Positions 8,791 to 17,408 of a DNA stretch of 64,000 nucleotides are shown here, one piece after another. Under the pieces are notes generated by a model, which saw only the letters and a program-made list of their open reading frames with translations, had not been told where the DNA came from and made no database searches. Positions within the stretch are counted from its first letter, which is position 1, and the number at the start of each line of letters is the position of its first letter. Origin of the DNA: Lithacetigena sp037446255 [NCBI: Coprothermobacterota bacterium] (lineage in GTDB: Bacteria; Coprothermobacterota; HKB111); contig JBBIIY010000005.1 in assembly GCA_037446255.1 (NCBI GenBank), forward strand, positions 23,953 through 87,952. Direction: 5' to 3'. The translations under genes and the position numbers were made by a program.

Positions 8791-10004
8791 TAAAGCTGGA
8801 CAATGGTTTAACTCTCATCAGCGACCACCGCCCCTGGTACACTTCTGCCAGTGTAGTAGCATATGTGGGAGTGGGAGTAAAGCACGAACATGAAACCAGG
8901 GTAGGCATTTCTCATCTGCTGGAACATGTAATTTTTAAGGGTACCAAGAATTATCCTACTTTTAAGGATATTACCGGTAAAATTGAGGGGATTGGAGGAA
9001 GATTGGACGCTTTTACCTCGTATGATTATAGTGCTTATTATGCCAAGGTTCCCCGCAGTCAGGCAGAAGTTGCCTTACATATGATACTTGACCTGGTCTA
9101 TAACCCTCTATTACTGTCAGAAGATATAGATAGAGAAAAAGCTGTAATATATAATGAACTAAGACTTCGCTACGATGACCCTGAAGAGTATTCGGATTTA
9201 ATGTTAACTCAGAATTTATGGGTTAAAGGGCCTTTATCTAGAGAAATAGGCGGTACACCGGAAACAGTTGCTTCTATAACTCAGCAGAATATTATTGAAC
9301 TTCACCAACATTTTTACCGCAACCCTAATATCACTATTGTAGCTTCAGGTGCCTTTGAAGAGAATAACCTCATAAACATTCTTGATAAAATTCCTACACA
9401 GCATTTTGATTACCCCTCCAAGGATATGGACTCAGCATATCAGGTACCCCAGAGGAAGAGCATAACCCGTGATACTTCAGAATCTTACCTCAGGTTAGGA
9501 TATCCGCTTTTTAACCGATTTTCTCCTCTCAAAACCTCGGTAGCGGTTTTTAATGTACTATTAGGGGTAGGCGGCAGTAGCCGTCTTTTTGAAGAGGTAA
9601 GAGAAAAAAGGTCCCTTACTTATGATATCGGGTCTTCACTGCTACTTCTCAAAGAAGCAGGAGAGTTATCTATCGCTTTGAGCACCCATCCTGATAAGAT
9701 GGATGAGGCTTTAGGAGTGATTCTTAAGGAAGTTGAAAACCTGAGGGAAGGCAGGGTCATTGAAAAGGAAGTAGCAAGAAGCAAGGCTTATATAAAAGGG
9801 AGCTTTCTTCTGAGTTTGGAAGATTCCCTGAGAAGAGCTTTTTTCTGGGGAGAAGGTTATTTACTTGATGGGGTTATTAAAGATATTGAAAATGAGATCA
9901 GAAACTATGAATCGGTGGATTTTTACTCGGAAGTAAATCAACTGAAACCTTACTTTGCGCCTGATAGGTGTTGTATCGTTTCTGTTGTCCCCAGAAATAG
10001 TTAG
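8769..10004 (+). CDS. M16 family zinc metallopeptidase (processing-peptidase-like)
   Basis: The 411-residue protein carries the inverted zinc motif HxxEH as HLLEH (H49, E52, H53). A third ligand Glu is expected in the downstream YNELRLRYDDPEEY segment, where a suitable glutamate is present. The C-terminal half has the second M16-type lobe (FNVLLGVGGSSRLFEEVREKRSLTYDIGSSL). Size matches single-chain Bacillota M16 proteins of the YmxG/processing-peptidase type. It overlaps holA by 22 bases. The next gene, 76 bases downstream, encodes a ribosomally made peptide and its radical SAM maturase. M16 proteins are known partners of some peptide-maturation loci, so a leader-processing role is possible but is inference. 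Confidence 0.9.
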   Translation: MENKVKLIKLDNGLTLISDHRPWYTSASVVAYVGVGVKHEHETRVGISHLLEHVIFKGTKNYPTFKDITGKIEGIGGRLDAFTSYDYSAYYAKVPRSQAEVALHMILDLVYNPLLLSEDIDREKAVIYNELRLRYDDPEEYSDLMLTQNLWVKGPLSREIGGTPETVASITQQNIIELHQHFYRNPNITIVASGAFEENNLINILDKIPTQHFDYPSKDMDSAYQVPQRKSITRDTSESYLRLGYPLFNRFSPLKTSVAVFNVLLGVGGSSRLFEEVREKRSLTYDIGSSLLLLKEAGELSIALSTHPDKMDEALGVILKEVENLREGRVIEKEVARSKAYIKGSFLLSLEDSLRRAFFWGEGYLLDGVIKDIENEIRNYESVDFYSEVNQLKPYFAPDRCCIVSVVPRNS

Positions 10005-10021
10005 TTCAATCTCTTTCACTA

Positions 10022-10051
10022 TTGAATAACTAAAATACGATAAAATATTAT
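10022..10051 (+). promoter_or_regulatory. Candidate promoter for the SCIFF-like peptide gene
   Basis: TTGAAT (10022-10027) and TATTAT (10046-10051) are spaced by 18 bases in the short gap between the M16 gene and the peptide ATG at 10081. Transcription starting near 10058 would give a leader of about 20-25 bases containing the GGGAG ribosome-binding site (10069-10073). The call is by consensus only. Confidence 0.38.
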
Positions 10052-10080
10052 ATTCATAACAAATATATGGGAGAATTAAA

Positions 10081-10218
10081 ATGAAAAAAATAAAAATAAT
10101 TTTCAAAAAAGCCCTGAAAGCGTTATCTTCGGAAAGATTTAAAGTATCCTGCCAATCTGCTTGTAAAACCTCCTGCACTATAGCCAACCAGACAAACTTT
10201 CTAAAACCTGGCAAATAA
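10081..10218 (+). CDS. SCIFF-like ribosomally synthesised peptide precursor with three cysteines (45 aa)
   Basis: A 45-codon gene starts at ATG 10081 and stops at TAA 10216-10218, with GGGAG seven bases before the start. The product is lysine-rich at its N-terminus (MKKIKIIFKKALKALSSERF) and carries a core VSCQSACKTSCTIANQ, so cysteines lie at 24, 28 and 32 in a CxxxCxxxC array. The CQSACKTSC segment and the 45-residue length match the SCIFF family (six cysteines in forty-five residues). In SCIFF a partner radical SAM enzyme makes cysteine-threonine thioethers. Family members carry additional cysteines on both sides of this core; here they are absent. The maturase gene begins 2 bases downstream. 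Thr30 and Thr33 are the obvious acceptor candidates, by inference. Confidence 0.85.
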   Translation: MKKIKIIFKKALKALSSERFKVSCQSACKTSCTIANQTNFLKPGK

Positions 10219-10220
10219 GC

Positions 10221-11615
10221 TTGGTGGAAAATTTTACCTTGAAGAAAGGAAGAGGTCAGGTTCACCTCTTCCGCTGTGCCAATGAATTCTTCGCTCTGGA
10301 TGTTAATTCAGACACCCTCATAGAAATTTCAGCTGAAGTTTATGAAATTCTAAAAAAAATAAACCAAACAGGAGAACTTTCTTTCTTTGAAATTCCTCAG
10401 GAAAACCAGGATGATTTTAATAAAATAATAACTCTTTACCAGGAAGAAGCCCTCTTTTCCTCACCCCTGGAATATTCAGCAGAATATTCTCCTCACCTGC
10501 AGGGTATGTGCCTTTTTATAGATGGAAGGTGTAACCTTGCCTGCTCTTACTGTTTTGTCAAGAATAAAACTACCACCGAATATCTTTCAGCAATGAATTT
10601 TTATAAAGCCCGTATTGCTATTGATTTTCTTTTCCAGAACTCCCCTTATGAGGAAATGGAAGTAGATTTTTTTGGTGGTGAACCGCTTTTAAATTTCCCT
10701 GTATTACAGAATACTGTTAACTATGGAAACAAAAGAGCCCTGGAAGAAGGAAGGAAAATCAACTTCACCCTGACCACCAATGCTATTTTGTTGACCCCAC
10801 TTGTTCAGGAGTTTCTGATTGATAATCACATTGAAGCTGTGCTGTCTCTTGATGGTTCACAGGATACCAACGACCTATACCGTGTTAACCCTCAGGGTAA
10901 GGGTTCTTATAATACCGTTTCTCATAATATTAAAGAGTACATATCTAAAAACCCTCCACCTTTCTATATCCGTGGAACTTATACCAGTCAGACACTTCAT
11001 TTTGCTGACTCAACCCGGTATCTTTTTAACGAAGGTTTTCCGGTAGTTTCTATGGAACCCGTAGTTGGTAAAAAACATAGTTTCACCCTGAAAGAAGATG
11101 ATTTACCTGAAATATTCCAGCAATATGAATTGCTATCTCAATGGTATTTAGAAGAAAAACTTAAAGGTAAGGAAATAACTTTTTTCCACTTCCTTCTGGA
11201 CCCTTTAAGGGGACCCGACCTTAAAAGAAGAATCGGGGGTTGCGGTGCTGGTCGGGAGTACATTGCTATTTCCCCCAGAGGAAATATTTATCCCTGCCAC
11301 CAGTTTATTGGCGAAACTAGTTTTATATTAGGGAAGCTGAGTGAAGGCATAAAGAACTTGGATCTAAGGGATAGATTTATATCCCTTGATTTTTCCACTA
11401 AGGATAAATGTTTACAATGTTGGGCAAGATTTTATTGTAGCGGTGGATGCCACGCTAACCATTATTTTGCCAATGGTAGTATCTACCAACCCGATGATTT
11501 AGAATGCGCTCTTCTAAAAAAAAGATTGGAATGGGCCTTATGGATTAAAGCAAAATTGAAACTTCTGAATAAAATAAAGGGAGGTAAAAATGAAAAAAAT
11601 ACTGCAAAGTTCTAA
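10221..11615 (+). CDS. SCIFF-type radical SAM/SPASM peptide maturase
   Basis: This 464-residue enzyme would install thioether crosslinks in the preceding peptide. Its N-terminus (about 12-80, HLFRCANEFFALDVNSDTLI onward) resembles the peptide-recognition (RRE-like) region of SCIFF maturases. The radical SAM cluster is CNLACSYC (C104, C108, C111), followed by FFGGEPLL. The C-terminal SPASM region has GGCGAGREY, NIYPCHQF, KCLQCWARFYCSGGCHANH and a final DDLEC, enough cysteines for two auxiliary clusters. The start is TTG at 10221 or GTG at 10224; both are uncommon, and coupling to the peptide gene is likely. The end overlaps the RidA gene by 26 bases. Confidence 0.9.
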   Translation: MVENFTLKKGRGQVHLFRCANEFFALDVNSDTLIEISAEVYEILKKINQTGELSFFEIPQENQDDFNKIITLYQEEALFSSPLEYSAEYSPHLQGMCLFIDGRCNLACSYCFVKNKTTTEYLSAMNFYKARIAIDFLFQNSPYEEMEVDFFGGEPLLNFPVLQNTVNYGNKRALEEGRKINFTLTTNAILLTPLVQEFLIDNHIEAVLSLDGSQDTNDLYRVNPQGKGSYNTVSHNIKEYISKNPPPFYIRGTYTSQTLHFADSTRYLFNEGFPVVSMEPVVGKKHSFTLKEDDLPEIFQQYELLSQWYLEEKLKGKEITFFHFLLDPLRGPDLKRRIGGCGAGREYIAISPRGNIYPCHQFIGETSFILGKLSEGIKNLDLRDRFISLDFSTKDKCLQCWARFYCSGGCHANHYFANGSIYQPDDLECALLKKRLEWALWIKAKLKLLNKIKGGKNEKNTAKF

Positions 11616-11979
11616 AGCTCCAAAGGCTATCGGACCTTATTCACCAGCAATTGAGGTGGAAGGATTCAAGAAAATCATTTTCCTGTCCGGTCAAATACCC
11701 CTTGACCCTGAAACCGGGGAATTAATTGGCACAAACATTAAAGAACAGGCAAGAAGGGTACTATTAAACATCGTAGCACTTCTTGGCGAAAGTAATTTAT
11801 CGCTGGATAATGTTGTTAAAAACACGGTATTTTTAACGAATCTCCAGGATTTTTCCGATTTCAACGAGGTCTATAAAGATTTTTTTAAGGAAATTTACCC
11901 TGCGCGAACAACCATAGAAGTTAAGGGGCTTCCCCGGGGAGCATTGATAGAAATCGAGTCAATAGCGGTAGAATATTAA
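11590..11979 (+). CDS. ridA: RidA/YjgF/YER057c/UK114 family protein
   Basis: RidA proteins hydrolyse reactive enamine/imine intermediates released by PLP enzymes. The 129-residue length is typical. The family fingerprint is present: KAPKAIGPYSPAIEV, IFLSGQIPLDPETGEL and YPARTTIEVKGLPRGALIEIE, with the key Arg at about 106 and Glu at about 121. GGGAGGT at 11580-11586 sits 3 bases before the ATG, inside the end of the maturase gene. The pair is therefore probably co-translated, so RidA belongs to the same transcription unit as the peptide locus. Whether it serves the peptide pathway is unknown. Confidence 0.93.
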   Translation: MKKILQSSKAPKAIGPYSPAIEVEGFKKIIFLSGQIPLDPETGELIGTNIKEQARRVLLNIVALLGESNLSLDNVVKNTVFLTNLQDFSDFNEVYKDFFKEIYPARTTIEVKGLPRGALIEIESIAVEY

Positions 11980-11989
11980 AATATGAGAT

Positions 11990-12060
11990 ATCAAGAGGGA
12001 CAGTCCCCAATTCCCTGATAGTTACTGAATCACTGAATCGGGGTTTAGAGTGACGGAAAG
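11990..12060. repeat. Intergenic repeat remnant between convergent genes
   Basis: The gap between two converging genes holds GGGACAGTCCCC (about 11999-12010) and a diverged copy of the CTGAATCGGGGTTTAGAGTGAC element (about 12032-12053). Both belong to families repeated elsewhere in the window. No T-tracted terminator is obvious. Confidence 0.45.
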
Positions 12061-12075
12061 CAGTTTGACCTTATT

Positions 12076-13698
12076 CTAAGGTAAGCTCAGTGCTTTCTTT
12101 ATAGCTGAAAGAATGACCTCTCTTGGACCACTATCCAAAGAATTATATTTCCTTAAGAAATCCTGTGGTGTCATTCGCAATACCTCACGAGCAACTTCCA
12201 GTAATTTTTCCTGAAAAACCGACATAAAAGAAGAACTTCCTTCATATGAAAGCGCTTTCATTCCACTTATCTTTCCGGAAGTTACTTCTACCTCCATCTC
12301 CACTTCTCCCTGAGGGGAAGAAGCTCTTCCGATATAAGTGCCATCAACTACAATTTTATAAATCAGAATGACCAGATTAACCTCTTTTATCAAAGGGTCG
12401 TCTGGTAAGGTCGCTGTATGAGTATAAAATCCTTCCTTCTCAACAAGAACAGTTTTTACACCATCTTTTATTTTCAGGAAGAACCTTCCTTCCTCATCAG
12501 TTAAAGCCTGGGTGCTCCCTACTGAAACCCGAGCCCTAACTACTGCTTGATTATTTATATCCTTTACCCTACCGGATAGGTTAATATCTATTACAATTTT
12601 TTCCAGGAATATTTCCAGTTGTAAAACTTTTCCAGCTTCAATTTGAATTTCTCGCGATACGGTTTGATAACCCTTCAAACTAATTGACAGGGATAAAGGA
12701 CCAGGGACCAAGTTAGGAAAAACAAATCTCCCACCCAAATCTGTCTGCGCCTTCAGTGTTTTCCCTTCCACAGACACTCCGCTTAAAGGTAAACTGTTGG
12801 AACTATCCTTGACTATTCCGATTATTCCGCCACGCCCCTGCTGACCTGAAAGCAGTTTTACATTTAACATTGTGTTCTCATTAACTTTTATAGATACCAC
12901 TTCCCTATACATCAGGTAGCCAGAAGCAGTAAATACAATTTCCGAGCTCTGGGCAGGGACTTCAGTTATTAAAAGGTAGCCCTCAATATCGGTAAGTCCT
13001 TTCTTTTCTCCCACCTGAACGGATACCTGGGATATAGCTCTACCTGTTTGGGCATCGGTAACTTTTACTTCCAGGTTACCGTAAGTCCCGGGTAAGGGTT
13101 TTTCTTTATTTAAGGCTACTTCAAGGTTGGTGGTTTTACCAGTAAAAGTTTCTATCCCTGATACTTTATAAGGTTGATAACCCGGATGCAACACTTCCAC
13201 CGAGTGAAGCCCGGCTTTTAGAGGAATGGTAGCTAAACCATCTTCATTGGTGTACCAGACTGTTTCCCCTATGTTAATTACCGAGCCTACCAGAAGGGAT
13301 TTCGTTTCCTCATCTAACACCTTGATCCGGATAAGGGCTTCTTCTTTCCCTACCTCCACCAGGGTGATAAGTAAATGTATTTTATTTCCGCCTACCCCAC
13401 TAACTTCTTCCTCATAAGGATGAAATCCCTCTACCTCTGTCCTTATCTTTACCTTACCTGTTTTAAGGGGTGGAAAGGTGAATTTACCTTTATTATCAGT
13501 TAATACCTCGGTTTCCTTTTCAGGTAGAATTACCTTTGCTCCAATAACAGGTTCCCCATTACTGTTGATTACCTGCCCGTAAAGATTAAAGGTTTGTGGC
13601 CTTCGAAAAAAACTATAGGCAGTTACCATAAGGATAATAACGAAAACTACCGGTATTATTAATTTTAATATGGTTCCTAAAATTTTCTTTCTTTTCAT
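12076..13698 (-). CDS. Membrane-anchored protein with five carboxypeptidase-regulatory-like repeats and a degenerate FMN_bind domain
   Basis: The 540-residue protein has one N-terminal membrane anchor (about 9-29). Five tandem beta-sandwich repeats of about 80 residues follow (roughly 37-115, 120-198, 207-284, 290-367, 371-448). Each has the carboxypeptidase-regulatory-like signature of a G.V.D / GA.V / T(D/N)..G.F / GY sort. The last 90 residues (VVDGTYIGRASSPQGEVEMEV...SAIKKAL) look like the FMN_bind (PF04205) fold. The flavinylation motif SGAT, expected where the sequence reads DSGPRE (522-527), is lost, so covalent FMN attachment is unlikely. Function is unknown. The gene is last in a minus-strand run after the CvpA-like gene. 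Confidence 0.7.
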   Translation of the reverse strand: MKRKKILGTILKLIIPVVFVIILMVTAYSFFRRPQTFNLYGQVINSNGEPVIGAKVILPEKETEVLTDNKGKFTFPPLKTGKVKIRTEVEGFHPYEEEVSGVGGNKIHLLITLVEVGKEEALIRIKVLDEETKSLLVGSVINIGETVWYTNEDGLATIPLKAGLHSVEVLHPGYQPYKVSGIETFTGKTTNLEVALNKEKPLPGTYGNLEVKVTDAQTGRAISQVSVQVGEKKGLTDIEGYLLITEVPAQSSEIVFTASGYLMYREVVSIKVNENTMLNVKLLSGQQGRGGIIGIVKDSSNSLPLSGVSVEGKTLKAQTDLGGRFVFPNLVPGPLSLSISLKGYQTVSREIQIEAGKVLQLEIFLEKIVIDINLSGRVKDINNQAVVRARVSVGSTQALTDEEGRFFLKIKDGVKTVLVEKEGFYTHTATLPDDPLIKEVNLVILIYKIVVDGTYIGRASSPQGEVEMEVEVTSGKISGMKALSYEGSSSFMSVFQEKLLEVAREVLRMTPQDFLRKYNSLDSGPREVILSAIKKALSLP

Positions 13699-13770
13699 CT
13701 CTTTTTATAATATACCACAAGATGCCTGCAGTTAAAAATATTAAAACCTATCTTATCAAGATAGCTAAAA

Positions 13771-14499
13771 TTATTTAAGCAGTGTTAATAGCTGATAATA
13801 AAGGAAAATTACCATTTTTTCTATTAACCCCTGCTCTGATAAAAACCGGATATAACCAAATATTATAGACTTTTCCAATTGGAGAGAGAGAAATCCCGGA
13901 AACATCTGATGCAATAAAGTTTCCACGAAGCCCGAAAGAAACGCTATTAACAAACCGTAAAAGAAAAGGTTCAACATCCCTCCCAGAACGAAATTGATAA
14001 AACCTACAGGTTGAAGGGATTTAAGAAGCTTGGTTACCATGGTAGTGGTGAAATTTAGTAACCAGCGGGATAAAAAGAAAAGCAAGATGAAGGAGATTAT
14101 TCCCAGAAGAATAAGACCGAGGAGTTTGCCTAATACGCTCGCCAGTATCAGGGGGTGCAGGTTGGCTGTTATATCAGATACTCCACCAATAATTATTTCC
14201 TTAACGGATTGTGAAAAAGGCATGGTATTAATGAATTCTTTTATGCCTTCTTCAGAAATTTTTATACCGAAAAGATTGGGGTTTTGTCGTAAGAAAAATC
14301 TTTCTACGGAAACAGTAATTTTGCTAAGAATTGATAATCTGCTTTCTAAAAGCCTTATGAAGGTATCGGTGTGGGCTAAAGCTACATACCAGCTTATAAA
14401 AAGAGCTAAAACTGCACTTAACTGTTTTATTAACCCTCTTTTATAACCCGAATAAAACAGGTAAATAAACCAGGCAGATATAATAAAATCAAACATCAT
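13771..14499 (-). CDS. CvpA-like integral membrane protein
   Basis: The 242-residue protein has an N-terminal hydrophobic hairpin (FDFIISAWFIYLFYSGYKRGLIKQLSAVLALFISWYVA) typical of the CvpA family. A large loop follows, then two more membrane segments (about 125-150 and 180-205). CvpA proteins are linked to colicin V production and envelope homeostasis in Enterobacteria; their molecular activity is unclear. It starts 3 bases downstream of the TIGR03936-type gene, so it is probably in the same operon. Two ATG codons (14499, 14496) could serve as start. Confidence 0.65.
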   Translation of the reverse strand: MMFDFIISAWFIYLFYSGYKRGLIKQLSAVLALFISWYVALAHTDTFIRLLESRLSILSKITVSVERFFLRQNPNLFGIKISEEGIKEFINTMPFSQSVKEIIIGGVSDITANLHPLILASVLGKLLGLILLGIISFILLFFLSRWLLNFTTTMVTKLLKSLQPVGFINFVLGGMLNLFFYGLLIAFLSGFVETLLHQMFPGFLSLQLEKSIIFGYIRFLSEQGLIEKMVIFLYYQLLTLLK

Positions 14500-14502
14500 A
14501 TC

Positions 14503-15225
14503 TTAACGGTGCCTCGCCAGGCTGATTCTTTCACCATCAATAATTTTAACATTTAAAGTTTTTTCTAATTCGGATATTTTTATACTACCTTCCGTGGTGT
14601 AAAGGCTTTTGAAATAAAGCAGGGTGTATTGGTTATTTGTAAGCCAATCAAATTCACTTGAGTCATTACAGATATTTGTTTTGAATCTCGGTAGGAGTAT
14701 TTTCTCTAAAAAATTACTTACTACTGCCTTATCAATAATTTCTAAATGTAAAACAAAAGGTCTGATATTAAACAATTTTTCTTTCCTTTTCCGGTTGTCT
14801 TCTCGTAAAACCTGGTAGTAAGATTGACTTAAAAAACTGTTAATAGATAATTCAATTCCATTCCCTTCTACTAAAATTAAATAGTTGATTTCTATGGGGA
14901 AGCTTCCCAGGGAAGGATAACTATCAGGCAAATATTTTACCTCTGAAAGGTTGTAACCGCAAGGAAGAGTGGAATTAACCATAAAAATAATCTCTTCAGG
15001 TGTAAGCTGTTTATCTAACTTAACTTCCAATAATTGAGCCCGGCTGGAAAAACCTACCGGAAGGGGAGGTCCAAAGGACATTATCGGACGGGGTGAAAAA
15101 CCCTGTGAGTACACAAGCGGAATATTAGCCCTGCGTAGGGTTCTTTCCAGGGCTCTTACCTCTTCCAGATGAGACAAGAACCTGACTGACCTTTCCCTAT
15201 TAAATATCAGTAAATAACGAGGCAT
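14503..15225 (-). CDS. TIGR03936 family (DUF2344) radical SAM-associated protein
   Basis: The 240-residue protein begins RYLLIFNRERSVRFLSHLEEVRALERTLRRANIPLVYSQGFSPRPIMSFGPPLPVG. This is the hallmark opening of the DUF2344/TIGR03936 family, which accompanies or is fused to a TIGR03960 radical SAM protein. That partner is encoded directly upstream with a 26-base overlap. The biochemical role of the pair is not known to me. It carries no radical SAM cysteines of its own, consistent with an accessory subunit. Confidence 0.88.
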   Translation of the reverse strand: MPRYLLIFNRERSVRFLSHLEEVRALERTLRRANIPLVYSQGFSPRPIMSFGPPLPVGFSSRAQLLEVKLDKQLTPEEIIFMVNSTLPCGYNLSEVKYLPDSYPSLGSFPIEINYLILVEGNGIELSINSFLSQSYYQVLREDNRKRKEKLFNIRPFVLHLEIIDKAVVSNFLEKILLPRFKTNICNDSSEFDWLTNNQYTLLYFKSLYTTEGSIKISELEKTLNVKIIDGERISLARHR

Positions 15226-16984
15226 CAGACTCCTCCTCCCTGAAGGCTTTATCTCTTTCCCGCTTCAATAATTCCGGTGATAATCCACAATTAATCATCT
15301 CCCAGGGTAACGGTCCTTCTTTTTCTTCCAGGTAATACAAAGGGTTTATCTCTTCTTCCGTAAATGCCTGTTGATAATGATTTATTTTAAGATGTTCTTC
15401 CCAACCATCAAACCGCGCCCCTTTCTGAAAAGCACTGAGTATCACCCTGTGTAATTTCCTATCACCCCGACCAAATACTCCTTCCAGGAAACTCATAAGT
15501 GGGTTATGCTCCCGCAAAGTAAAAAGAGGCTCACGAAGCTGGCTTTTTAAATATCCAATTTTTTCGTAACAATCTTTAATTAATAGTTGTTTCTCTCTTT
15601 CAAAGGGAGTATGAGGTTTGGGAACAAAGGGTGAAACGGTGATATTAAAGTGAAAAGGCCGCTTACTGGTGCGATAGGTATTAGCTGTTTTATGAAGTTC
15701 TTTTACCAAGGGCACAATAGCCTGCACATCCTCTTCTCTTTCAGTAGGAAGACCTATCATAAAATAAAGTTTTAATAAATCCATTCCCTGCTTGGCAGTT
15801 TCTTTTACAGTATCAAATATTTCTTCTTCCGGTAGGTTTTTATTAATCACTTTTCTTAAGCGTTCGGTGGCTGCCTCTGGAGCAAAGGTCAGGTTGGTCC
15901 TTCGCCTATCGCTTATGCAGGCTAATTCAACCGAGGAAGCTCTCATGCTGAGAGATGGCAGGGATAAGGTAAGCTTATCACCATAAGTCTTTTTCATAAA
16001 TAAAATTAATTCTTTCAGGTAAGGATAATCGCTGGAATTAAAGGAGGTCAAGCCTAAGGTGTCAAAGCCTGTATTTTCAATAATTCTGCAGGATTGTTCT
16101 TTCAGGAGCGGAAGACTTCTAAACCTTACCGGTCTAAAAAGGTAACCTGCCAAACAGAATCTACAACCCCTCCAGCAACCGCGGAATAGTTCCACTACTG
16201 CCCTGTCATGAATCGGAGCTTTGAAAGGAACCATCTGTCTCAGAGGATAATAAGCGCATTCCAGGTCTTTGATGATTCTTCTATTGATAATTCTGGGAAT
16301 ACACGCGTATTCTTTAACAGGTTCTAATCCCAGAAAAACACCTTCCTGGTTAAATATTTCTTCATAAAGAGATGGTACATAAACACCCCCTATACTGCAT
16401 AGCTCCAATAGAATGTCCTTCCGTGAAGCTTGCTTTAATTTAAGCTCGGCAATTTTATTCAGAATCTCCAGCAAGCCCTCTTCAGCTTCACCTACGAAAA
16501 ACAGGTCAAAGAAGGGAGCCATAGTCTCGGCATAGGAAGCAACCGGTCCCCCACCAATTATAAGCGGGTCATTTTCGCCTCGGTCTTTTTGAAATATAGG
16601 TATTCCACCTAAATCCAGGATGTTCAACACATTGGTGAAAGTTAATTCGTACTGCAGGGAGAAGCCAATAATATCAAATTTATTTAAAGGTTTCCTGCTT
16701 TCCAGAGAAAACAGGGGAATTTTCTCCTTTCTCAATATTTCTTCCATATCAAAATAAGGAGCATAAGACCTTTCCATAAAATAAGGGGTGGTTTCGTTGA
16801 TTAAATAATAAAGTAGAAGATGGCCAGAATTACCCATCCCGATTTCGTACAAATCGGGATAAATCATAGCCATTCTAACTGGAGCCGTCTCCCAGTTTTT
16901 TTTAATACTATTGAATTCTCCACCTGTATAGCGTGAAGGACTGGAAACACGGTTTAAAAAATGTTCAATGTTAACTATATCCAA
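15200..16984 (-). CDS. TIGR03960 family B12-binding-like/radical SAM protein
   Basis: The 594-residue protein has an N-terminal region (about 30-200) resembling a cobalamin-binding domain: MIYPDLYEIGMGNSGHLLLYYL, IIGFSLQYELTFTNVLNIL, and PLIIGGGPVASYAETMAPFFDLFFVGEAEEG. A radical SAM core follows, with CWRGCRFC in VELFRGCWRGCRFCLAG (around residue 270) and FAPEAATERLRKVINKN. This is the pattern of uncharacterised TIGR03960 proteins paired with TIGR03936 partners. The start is a TTG at 16984 without a strong ribosome-binding site, but family members also begin a few residues before an RYxGGE block, present here as RYTGGE. Confidence 0.88.
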   Translation of the reverse strand: MDIVNIEHFLNRVSSPSRYTGGEFNSIKKNWETAPVRMAMIYPDLYEIGMGNSGHLLLYYLINETTPYFMERSYAPYFDMEEILRKEKIPLFSLESRKPLNKFDIIGFSLQYELTFTNVLNILDLGGIPIFQKDRGENDPLIIGGGPVASYAETMAPFFDLFFVGEAEEGLLEILNKIAELKLKQASRKDILLELCSIGGVYVPSLYEEIFNQEGVFLGLEPVKEYACIPRIINRRIIKDLECAYYPLRQMVPFKAPIHDRAVVELFRGCWRGCRFCLAGYLFRPVRFRSLPLLKEQSCRIIENTGFDTLGLTSFNSSDYPYLKELILFMKKTYGDKLTLSLPSLSMRASSVELACISDRRRTNLTFAPEAATERLRKVINKNLPEEEIFDTVKETAKQGMDLLKLYFMIGLPTEREEDVQAIVPLVKELHKTANTYRTSKRPFHFNITVSPFVPKPHTPFEREKQLLIKDCYEKIGYLKSQLREPLFTLREHNPLMSFLEGVFGRGDRKLHRVILSAFQKGARFDGWEEHLKINHYQQAFTEEEINPLYYLEEKEGPLPWEMINCGLSPELLKRERDKAFREEESDASLFTDI

Positions 16985-17408
16985 TGGTTAATCCTGTGTT
17001 GAATTTATCAGATTTTTTCATTTCAGTCAAGGAAAAGGGGGCAGGCTACTTTTCCTCATTCCCTTCCCCTATTATCCTCCAACCAAGCGATTTACTACCT
17101 TTAAAGTTTTATACCTATCTTTCCTGTTTACTCCCTAAAACTTCCTATAATTTCAATTATACTACTACTGCCCTTTATCCAGATGAATTTATGTCAAAGG
17201 AGAAAGTCCCCAAGAAGAATTCAGGAGACTGTCCCCAATCGTACCCAGGGAAAGGAAAAACATTAGTCACCACGGATACTTTGTATCCTCGCGATGACTG
17301 TGACAGTGTGTGATTGCCATTACTCCTTTTAAAAAGACTTGCACTAACATATGAAATACCGAGACGCTGAATCAGCGTCCAGAATAACAAAGAGGTAAAA
17401 AGACGTGT
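16985..17408. other. Divergent intergenic region with repeat elements
   Basis: This gap of about 420 bases separates divergent genes. A 109-codon plus-strand frame at 16984-17313 spans repeat DNA and is judged spurious. The right half holds GAAAGTCCCC and GAGACTGTCCCC remnants (about 17201-17240), a segment of the CGCGATGACTGTGACA type (about 17288-17312), and a perfect dyad GACGCTGA-A-TCAGCGTC (17363-17379) of the CTGGATC-like family. No gene or RNA is recognised. Confidence 0.5.

Noticed and set aside
16984-17313. 109-codon plus-strand open frame divergent from the TIGR03960 gene
   Set aside because: It has no ribosome-binding site, runs through repeat sequence in its second half and has no recognisable protein features.
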